Assembly: GCA_944384515.1 (NCBI GenBank)
Contig: CALWTU010000114.1
Span: 1-44,961 of the forward strand
Direction: 5' to 3'
Length of the DNA stretch: 44,961 nucleotides
Source: an uncultured Clostridia bacterium
GTDB taxonomy: Bacteria > Bacillota > Clostridia > Oscillospirales > CAG-272
How positions within the stretch are numbered: the first letter of the stretch is position 1; every line of letters starts with the position of its first letter. Below, one piece after another: positions 34,540 to 42,600 of this stretch. The translations under genes were made by a program, and so were the position numbers. The notes under the pieces are model-generated. The model was not told where the DNA came from, did no database searches, and was given only the letters and a program-made list of their open reading frames with translations.

Positions 34540-36120
34540 ATGATTAAAACAGATATAAAAGTAAAGTTACAGTATAACCGTGACGATTTAATTAATGAAA
34601 TAATAAACAGACTTCCTGTAAATAAAGACGAGATTAAAGAAGTAACAATATTAAAAAGACGGCTTGATATAGATAACGGCAGTGCAGGGTATAAAATGAC
34701 ACTCGGAATATCTTTTGATAAAGAGCGCGAGGCGGGGCTGTTGCGTATGAAAAAGAAGGTCGGGGAGTACACACCGTTTGTGTACGAGCGCGTGCTCTCA
34801 AAACTCACGACACGGCCCGTTGTAGTCGGTGCGGGACCGAGCGGACTTTTTTGCGCCCTTGTTTTGGCTGAGGGCGGTGCAAAACCCATTATCTTGGAGC
34901 GCGGACTTGATGTTGAGCGCAGAATAGAGAGAGTGAATCGGTTTATAAAAGAAAGAAAACTTGACACGGAGTGCAATATTCAGTTTGGCGAGGGCGGAGC
35001 AGGAACATATTCAGACGGCAAACTTAAGGTCGGATGCAGAGATGAATATAAATTTAAGGTTCTATCCGAGTTTATAACTCACGGTGCGGGAGCTGATATA
35101 ATGTATTCGGATACGGCGCATATCGGAACGGACAGGCTCTCCTTGATTATCAAGTCGATGAGGGAGAAGATAATAAGTCTTGGCGGTGAGTTTATTTTTT
35201 CGGCAAAGCTTACGGATATTATGATAAAAGACGGCAAAGTATGCGGTGCGGAATATATAAAAGACGGTGAAAATATGAGCGTGTCGACAAACAATCTTGT
35301 ACTTGCCGTCGGTCACAGTGCCAGGGATACTTTCAGGATGCTCTTAAATAAAGGTATACCCATGCAGCAAAAAGGATTCGGAGTCGGACTCAGAATTGAG
35401 CACCCCCGTGAATACATAAACAAACTTATATACGGCGGCAGTTATACCGACGGACTTGAGAGCGCAAGCTATCATCTTGTTACGCATCTGCAAAACGGGC
35501 GGAGCGTGTACAGCTTTTGCATGTGTCCCGGCGGCACGGTTGTCGCCGCTGCATCCGACACGGGTGGTGTTGTGACAAACGGAATGAGCGTATATAACAG
35601 AGACGGAGACAATTCAAATGCAGCGATACTTGTCTCTGTAACACCGGAGGATTTCGGAGGCGGCGGAGTGCTCGGCGGATTTGAATTTCAAAGAAAACTT
35701 GAGGCTCTGGCGTACCGTCACGGCGGTGAAAATTACTCCGCACCCATGCAGAATTTAAGGAGCTTTATGAGCGGCGGAAAACCGTCTTCAGACGGCGTGA
35801 GACCGACATATCCGCTCGGGTGCGAGTGTGTCTCGCACAGCGAGTATCTGCCTGAATATATCACTCAGTCGATTGCCTTGGGCATTCGGGATTTTGAGGA
35901 TTGGAAGAGGGGATATTTTCTTGACGAAGCAGTGCTTACGGGAGTTGAAACAAGGAGCACATCTCCTGTCAGAATTCTCAGGACTTTAACATATGAGGCG
36001 GAGGGCGTGTGCGGTCTTTACCCGATTGGGGAGGGTGCCGGATATGCGGGCGGTATCGTATCTTCCGCAACCGACGGTGTCAGATGTGCACGGACAATAC
36101 TGATGTATAAAAACAACTGA
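34540..36120 (+). CDS. COG2509-type FAD/NAD(P)-dependent oxidoreductase
   Basis: This 526-residue cytoplasmic protein begins with an approximately 80-residue alpha/beta domain typical of this family, then a dinucleotide-binding fold, VVVGAGPSGL (94-103), with the acidic end of the second strand in ILERG. The family signature NIQFGEGGAGTYSDGKL follows, and a C-terminal GEGAGYAGGIVSSATDG closes the FAD site. The physiological substrate of COG2509 proteins is not established; they are widespread in clostridia. AGGAGGG precedes the ATG. It stands as a single gene with its own promoter. Confidence 0.88.
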   Translation: MIKTDIKVKLQYNRDDLINEIINRLPVNKDEIKEVTILKRRLDIDNGSAGYKMTLGISFDKEREAGLLRMKKKVGEYTPFVYERVLSKLTTRPVVVGAGPSGLFCALVLAEGGAKPIILERGLDVERRIERVNRFIKERKLDTECNIQFGEGGAGTYSDGKLKVGCRDEYKFKVLSEFITHGAGADIMYSDTAHIGTDRLSLIIKSMREKIISLGGEFIFSAKLTDIMIKDGKVCGAEYIKDGENMSVSTNNLVLAVGHSARDTFRMLLNKGIPMQQKGFGVGLRIEHPREYINKLIYGGSYTDGLESASYHLVTHLQNGRSVYSFCMCPGGTVVAAASDTGGVVTNGMSVYNRDGDNSNAAILVSVTPEDFGGGGVLGGFEFQRKLEALAYRHGGENYSAPMQNLRSFMSGGKPSSDGVRPTYPLGCECVSHSEYLPEYITQSIALGIRDFEDWKRGYFLDEAVLTGVETRSTSPVRILRTLTYEAEGVCGLYPIGEGAGYAGGIVSSATDGVRCARTILMYKNN

Positions 36121-36171
36121 CGGCTAAATTTGAATTTACACTTTGTATACATTGTTTTAAAAAGTGACGTC

Positions 36172-36201
36172 TTGACAGCATTAAAAGAAATAACTTATAA
36201 T
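36172..36201 (+). promoter_or_regulatory. Promoter of the coiled-coil surface protein gene
   Basis: Perfect TTGACA (36172-36177) and perfect TATAAT (36196-36201) with an 18-base spacer, 28 bases before ATG at 36230. The AAGGAG site lies between. Confidence 0.8.
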
Positions 36202-36229
36202 TTAGTTAAAAACCGAAGGAGACTGGGCT

Positions 36230-39200
36230 ATGGGCAAATTTTTAAAGAAGGGCAGAGCGGCGATGATAATTTTTCTTGTTCTGCTGTTGAGTTGCGCACT
36301 TATTTTGCCCGTTATAGCTTATAATGCGGATTATACACGCCCCGGCTCTACATCCAACAGTACGATTTTCGGCGGAGAGTTTTTAAAAGAGGCGCTGGAT
36401 ATCGAGATGTGTCAGGAGGAGACAAAATACCTTGAATTATATGCCGATTTCGGCATTACATACGGCTCTCATATTCCGTCGTCATATGTCAGCACGGTGT
36501 ATGACGAAAACAGCGGCAGACTTGAAGTATATGCCGCAGAGTATGCTTATAATACCGCAAGCGGGGTTTTTGTTGCGTGGAGACCGGTTTGTGCTGTGAT
36601 TGACGGTGTGAGTCATCCGTTTGAGAAGACGGGAGAAGAGTACGAGCTTGTTATTGACGGCGTGATAAAGGATGATGAAAACAAAATATCGGTGATTTAT
36701 ACTACCGAGTTTACGGTTTCAGCAGATGTCGTAAACGAATTTATAAATAAGGGGTATAATGACGCCGTATATTATAAGGAACTTATCGAAATAAAGAAAA
36801 CCGAATACGAGACGGCACTTGAACAATATTATCAGGACATAGAAAAGTATGAGCAGTATCTCATTGCGCTCACGGAATACAAAGCCCTGCTTAAAGTCTA
36901 TGAGGAGTATCTTGTCGAGAAGAGAATATATGACGAAGAACTGAAAGCGTATAATGATTATCTGCTCTCTTATGAGGACTACCTGAACAAAAAGGACCTT
37001 TACGAAAATTACCTTGCGGCGCTTGAGCAGTACAATAAAGATTATAACGAATATCTGCTGAACGAGGCGTACCTTGAAACAATTGCGGAGAAGATTAAGG
37101 CTTATGAGGAGTACCTTGCAAAACTTGAGATTGTAAGAGAGCAGCTTTCGATTATTGAAAGCACAAAGACACCCGTTACCCACCTTAAAAGAACCATATA
37201 CGGCGCCATTGTAGGCGACACGGTTACAAGTGTTATAGAAAATAAGGACGCAATTGCAAACGAGGTTGTCGGCGCCTCGGCCGAGGCAGTTGATAAAGCC
37301 GGCATTGCCACGGAAAATATAAGGGAGCTGTTTAAGGATTATTTCGCACTCAGCTCGGAGCAGGAAAAATACAATTACTACATAACAAACTACGACGCAT
37401 TCAAGGACAATTTCGCAGAGCTTTTCAAAACTCTTGACTGCCTTTATTTAAATAAGCGCGTTCGCGGTATACTTATCTCTCAGGAGCTTCAGGAAAAGTA
37501 TATTATACTGCTTGCACAGCTTTATTATATTTCGATGGCTCTCAATGACGGCAATATACAGAAATTCGATTCTGCGGAGTACTATGACGGAAATTATATT
37601 ATAGGACATATATATCCCGACAAGATTTCGCCGAGAGCGGTTATTACGGACACATCATATATGCCTGATACAAATAATGCCGCACCGCTTGCGGACGGAT
37701 ACCCTGCGACGGTTGAAAGACCTGATTATCAGGAAATACCCGAGCCCCAAAAACCGGAGTATGTCCCGATGCCGATTGAGCCGGAGCGGGTTGAAGAACC
37801 CACTCCGCCACCGGTGGTTGAAGAGCCTGTTGCGCCTCCCGTAGTTGAGGATCCGGGAGATGTTCCCGAGCCTTATTCTCCTCCGACGGGCGTCCTCGAG
37901 TTGATTGATGCATTTGAGAGGGGAGAGATACCTTTAAGGGATGAGGTGGATAGCGACCTTTCCGTCTCCCCCAAGATAACGGTAAATAAAGTCTTTTTCG
38001 GAGCGAAGAGCCACACGGTTGTTTATCATGACCACAACGGAAATATTTTATATGAAACTACGGTGGAGAGCGGTTCGTTTGCCGAGTACGGAGGCGAGAT
38101 GCCTCACAAAGAGGAAGACAGCAGTGCGGTGTATACATTTGTCGGATGGATGGACTCGGACGGAAACGCCGTTGACCTCTCCTCAGTAAACGAGGATCTC
38201 TTGCTCTATCCGATTTTTCGCCCCGATTATAAGTATTACAATATAGTTTTCATAGTTGACGGAGTGCGGCACGAAGAGAGCGTTATGTGGGGTGAGGTTC
38301 CGAAATATGATGGTTTACCCCAAAAGGATGACGAGGGAAATTTTTACTATGTGTTTGTCGGCTGGGATAAGGAGATAACGGCTGTTGACGGTGATGCCGT
38401 ATATAACTCCGTGTTTGAGAAAAAATACATCCTGCCGTATGCCGATTCCGGAGCCGAGATAAAAATTGAGGGGGATAGTTATGTTGCGGACTGTCATACC
38501 TCTCCCGTTTCCGAATATGATATAAGCCAACTTCTTGTCCGTGCGTATCAGAAATACGGAATTATCCTCAGAACATCACAGGGTGATATTTCATTTAGTT
38601 TTTCCGAAACAATCAATCTTTATGACAGAGGAGTGAAGTATCTGTCGCTGTCGGTAATTCAGAAAGGCAAGATGGGATACTCATATAAACTCACCCTTAA
38701 GGACGAGGGCGGTGCCGAGATTGACAATATCAAGGCGGCGGCAGCTTTGCCGTGCAGCGTGCAGAATGAGCAGTATTTTTCTCTCTATTACATTGACACT
38801 AAAAAAAGAGTATATGTCGAAAACAAAATAAACGGAAATCTGATATCATTCAACATGTATTCCGGCAGAAATTATTATGCCGTTACCGAATACGGTATAA
38901 CTCTTATTAACCCGGGCGTGATTTCCTTTGAGATAAATAAGAGCATTGCGTACGAGGGTGATTTGATTGAGATATCCTATCAGGACAAAACGGGTGTTGA
39001 AATAAAAGGATTTTATTATATAGATTCACACGGCACAAGAGTTGATATAGAGGGCAATATGTTCCGTATGCCGGCGGACTCCGTGAGTGTGGGGGTTGTG
39101 TATAAGGAAATTCTGTATACGATAAAATTTGAGTCGGACGGAAAAATAATCTCAACCCTTATATGCAAATACGGTGATATAGTCACCCCGCCGTCAGATC

Positions 39201-39487
39201 CTAAAAAGGCGAGCAACAGCAAGTACAGCTACACCTTTATCGGTTGGAGCAGGGAAATACTTCCCGTCACCGAGGACTATACTTATGTCGCTTTGTATTC
39301 CGCTCAGAAAATACCTCCGAAACTTGACACGGGGGGCATACAGTTAAGTGACAGAGTTTTGCTCCTTTTCGTACTCGGAGGAACGTTTGCGGGGCTAACC
39401 GTCTTTGCGGTGATTCCTTCTTCTGTAATGACAGCGGTATTGATTCACAGGCAAAAAAAGCAGTTTTTGCGAAAAAAGAGAGACTGA
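36230..39487 (+). CDS. Surface protein with tyrosine-rich coiled coil and InlB-like repeats
   Basis: This 1085-residue protein has an N-terminal signal/anchor segment (about 10-30). Residues about 185-311 form a long helix with Tyr, Glu, Lys and Leu in a repeating pattern (EYLVEKRIYDEELKAY is one unit), a likely coiled-coil stalk. A Pro/Glu-rich linker (497-555) follows. Two InlB B-type repeats lie at about 594-730 (ending in FVGWMD and FVGWDKEI) and a third at 962-1027 (FIGWSREI). A C-terminal hydrophobic helix (1042-1065) and a basic tail (RQKKQFLRKKRD) anchor it. LDTGG lies before the helix but is not a standard LPXTG signal. An adhesin or cell-wall-spanning role is inferred. I do not recognise an orthologue. 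Confidence 0.75.
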   Translation: MGKFLKKGRAAMIIFLVLLLSCALILPVIAYNADYTRPGSTSNSTIFGGEFLKEALDIEMCQEETKYLELYADFGITYGSHIPSSYVSTVYDENSGRLEVYAAEYAYNTASGVFVAWRPVCAVIDGVSHPFEKTGEEYELVIDGVIKDDENKISVIYTTEFTVSADVVNEFINKGYNDAVYYKELIEIKKTEYETALEQYYQDIEKYEQYLIALTEYKALLKVYEEYLVEKRIYDEELKAYNDYLLSYEDYLNKKDLYENYLAALEQYNKDYNEYLLNEAYLETIAEKIKAYEEYLAKLEIVREQLSIIESTKTPVTHLKRTIYGAIVGDTVTSVIENKDAIANEVVGASAEAVDKAGIATENIRELFKDYFALSSEQEKYNYYITNYDAFKDNFAELFKTLDCLYLNKRVRGILISQELQEKYIILLAQLYYISMALNDGNIQKFDSAEYYDGNYIIGHIYPDKISPRAVITDTSYMPDTNNAAPLADGYPATVERPDYQEIPEPQKPEYVPMPIEPERVEEPTPPPVVEEPVAPPVVEDPGDVPEPYSPPTGVLELIDAFERGEIPLRDEVDSDLSVSPKITVNKVFFGAKSHTVVYHDHNGNILYETTVESGSFAEYGGEMPHKEEDSSAVYTFVGWMDSDGNAVDLSSVNEDLLLYPIFRPDYKYYNIVFIVDGVRHEESVMWGEVPKYDGLPQKDDEGNFYYVFVGWDKEITAVDGDAVYNSVFEKKYILPYADSGAEIKIEGDSYVADCHTSPVSEYDISQLLVRAYQKYGIILRTSQGDISFSFSETINLYDRGVKYLSLSVIQKGKMGYSYKLTLKDEGGAEIDNIKAAAALPCSVQNEQYFSLYYIDTKKRVYVENKINGNLISFNMYSGRNYYAVTEYGITLINPGVISFEINKSIAYEGDLIEISYQDKTGVEIKGFYYIDSHGTRVDIEGNMFRMPADSVSVGVVYKEILYTIKFESDGKIISTLICKYGDIVTPPSDPKKASNSKYSYTFIGWSREILPVTEDYTYVALYSAQKIPPKLDTGGIQLSDRVLLLFVLGGTFAGLTVFAVIPSSVMTAVLIHRQKKQFLRKKRD

Positions 39488-39532
39488 TTGACACTCTTTT
39501 GAAAAATTGAATAAAAATAAGAGCCATTCTTT

Positions 39533-39574
39533 GTGTAATATTTCATTTTTTTACACGGGGTGATTCTTTTTTTT
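39533..39574 (+). terminator. Terminator-like hairpin after the coiled-coil protein gene
   Basis: GTGTAA (39533-39538) pairs with TTACAC (39551-39556); a run of eight T follows at 39567-39574. The stem is short, so strength is uncertain. Confidence 0.5.
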
Positions 39575-39584
39575 AAAAATGCAA

Positions 39585-39613
39585 TTGACAAAATATTCAC
39601 GCAATGATATAAT
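39585..39613 (+). promoter_or_regulatory. Consensus promoter of the giant MBG-repeat protein gene
   Basis: Perfect TTGACA (39585-39590) and perfect TATAAT (39608-39613) with a 17-base spacer. The leader to ATG 39682 is about 60 bases and includes GAAAGGTAGGG. Confidence 0.9.
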
Positions 39614-39681
39614 TTTTTTAACAGTACAAGTAGCCTTATATTTATATAGTATTGATTAACTTTGAAAGGTAGGGTGTTGTT

Positions 39682-42600
39682 ATGAACACGAGATTTAAAA
39701 AGCTTGTGACACTATTGTTGATTTTGACAATGCTTTTTGGTGTCTCTGCCACGACAATTCATGCGGCGCTTGATTCCGATACTGCCTTCGGCGGTACAAA
39801 CGGGTCTGCAAATGGCGATGAGTCGGACTCTGTTATTGACTCTGTCGTAACGGATTGGTGCGAGATAAGTTATGACAAAAACGGACTTACCGTTATTGTC
39901 AAACCGAGCATTGAAGCTATCAAAACCGTCAACGGTGAACAGCTAAAGCAAGTGCTTCGTCTTTTGATTGACGCCGCTAAGGAGATAGTGGTTATCAATG
40001 TGAAAGACCAGATTCTTGACAGTATTGACGGAGATGTCAATTTTGATGAGGGAATCACGGTTGACAATATGTGGGAGATCATTCTTGGTACATATCTGAA
40101 TGATGCATATGGCGCAAGCGATGAGCAAACATATATTACCTTCTTTGAGGATCTTATCAAAGATACTACTGACAGCAAGATTAACGATTTTATAGACTAT
40201 GCTTTAAAGCTTATGAGAACAGCTGTCAGTCTTAAGCTTATTAAGGTGGAAAATTTGCCTGCTCCCGATGAGATAGGCAATAAGATTACCGAGTTGGTTG
40301 AGAGTAAGGTTAACTCCTATATTGACACTGAAATCAAAAACTATGTAAATAAGTATCTTGAGTGGCTCGAGTCTGAGAATGCAGCGCCTGATCTTGATCC
40401 CGCCGTTACAGGTTTGATCAATGATGAGATCAAGACTTATGCAAAGGGTATTGCTGATGCATATCTTGACGGTACGCTTGATATATCCGACCCGGTCAAC
40501 AAAGCACTCAGTGATTATATTGACGGCAAGATAGAAGCTTATGTTGATGAGCTTATAAAGAATTATGCAAGCGGAACGGATGTAGACGAACAGTTCAAGC
40601 AACTTGTAGAGGCAAAACTTGACGCATGGATTAATGAGCTGGCTGATGCATGGCCCAACAGAGTTGAGGGCAACCCGATAGATAGTGTTGCGCATGACGA
40701 TATCGAAAACAAAATTTCCGAGAAGTTGGATGAGTATATTGAAAGCTATTTTAACGGCACTCTCACAAATGAAACCGTAAAGAGCGAAATAGAAAACCAA
40801 CTCAAGATCAATGCTCCGAAAGTCGCCGTAGATATGTACTGGGCAACAAAACTTGATATTGAAGAAGGTAATACGGTAACTTTACCTGATTGGTATCTTG
40901 CGGTTGACAGCAAGGTTGCCGAAATGGTGAAGGAGCAGTTGAGAGACGAATACCTTGACCTCACGGACGAAGAGATAAATGCCGCTTATGAAGCACTTAC
41001 TGTTGCCGAAATTCGTGAGAAGTGTTCTGATGCTGATGCGATAAGCATTGCTGAGCAAATTTTTGCGGAGTACACCTATTCCGAATGGAAGGGCGTATGG
41101 GATTCACTTTCACAGCAAGACCGTGATACAATTGTAACCGAAATAAAGACTACCGTTATTTCAGGCAGCGCTGTCGGAGACATTATCAAGGAAATTTGGT
41201 CGTCCGGCGAGATTTCTGCTTCTGAAATGATAAACAGTGTTGTTTCGAGCGAGTATTATCAGGATGTGCTCAAGGAATTTATACAAGAGGCAAAATTCAA
41301 CGACGAATACAAATCAATTATCAAAGCGGAAATAGACAGACTTGTTGAGGGAGATAAGATTATTGATGTTCTCCGTGAAGTTGTCAAGGATATGAAAGAA
41401 ACCGATCCTGAACAGTATGCGCAGATGAAAGCGGTTATTGAGGCAAAGGTTCAGGAGAAGGCAACTTCAGCCGAGGTGATAGATAAGGCGTTTGATATTG
41501 CTTTTGGAATGACAAAGGCTGAGGTTGATGCAAAGTTTGATGAGTATGTTGCTCTGACAGTTGCTGAGTATACAGACACATATAACAAGATTCTCGCCGA
41601 CCCCGGCAAGATTGACCCGATTGAGATGCTCTCTCTTCTTTACTCCGTGAAGATTAACGAGCATGTTATTTACGGTCAGGACGGCAAGAGCGAGTTCAGT
41701 GTAGATGCAATCAAGGCGCTTATCAGAGAACTTCCCACACCCGCTGAGCTCAGCACCATGAAGCAGGAAGATATGCGCTTCAGATGGGATGCGGTTGTTG
41801 ATACACAGCTTGGCGAGTTTAACTTCTATCTCAAAGTCGAGGTAGGAGAGGGATATGAAAACGTAAATAAATTCTTCTCGCTCCTTTGTGAGTATGTTGA
41901 TTTTTCAAGAGAGGCTGACGGAACGCTTGTTCTTGATATCAGAGTACCGAGAAAGCTTACCGACCTGCTTCTCAAGGCAACAACAACGGATAAGATTCCC
42001 GCGGAGCTGAAGGAGAAGATATTCCTTGCAATATCAAAGACCCCGGATGATGTCTATGCACTTTTAAAAGATATAACTCTTGATGATCTTTTCAAGATAT
42101 TTGACTATATTGACTTTGAAGAAATAATGAGTCATGATTTCTTTGAGGGATTCCCTGATCTGACAGAGGAACAGATCAAAGAGAAAATGAAAGAGTACGA
42201 GGCGTACTTTAACAAGATGGTTGAGCTTGCCAAGAGATTTTACGGCATGGTGCCGGATTCTTATAAGCAGCTTACCATTTACGATTTCTACAAAGGAAAC
42301 GGCAGTTTCTATGCACAGGGAGATGCGACAGTGAACCTTGAACAGGTTCTGACAAAGATAAGTGAAAAATACGGTCCTCTTCTTGCTACATTCTTTGATC
42401 AGTCGGAGTTTTACGCATCGGCTAAGGTTTCAGTTGAGTTCGACGGAGTCAACAAGATAGAGTATGTAGTCGGAGATCAGGTGTACCGTACGGGATTCCT
42501 TCCCGAGGGAGCGGATCTTTCCTTCTTTGCAGGTATCACATCCTATAACGGACAGCCGATTCTCGAGTGGAACACAAGACCTGACGGAACAGGTACAACA

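Noticed and set aside
36796..37165. Repeat-rich DNA in the coiled-coil gene as a CRISPR or tandem DNA repeat
   Set aside because: The periodicity is at protein level (Tyr/Glu/Lys heptads); no identical DNA repeats or spacers are present.
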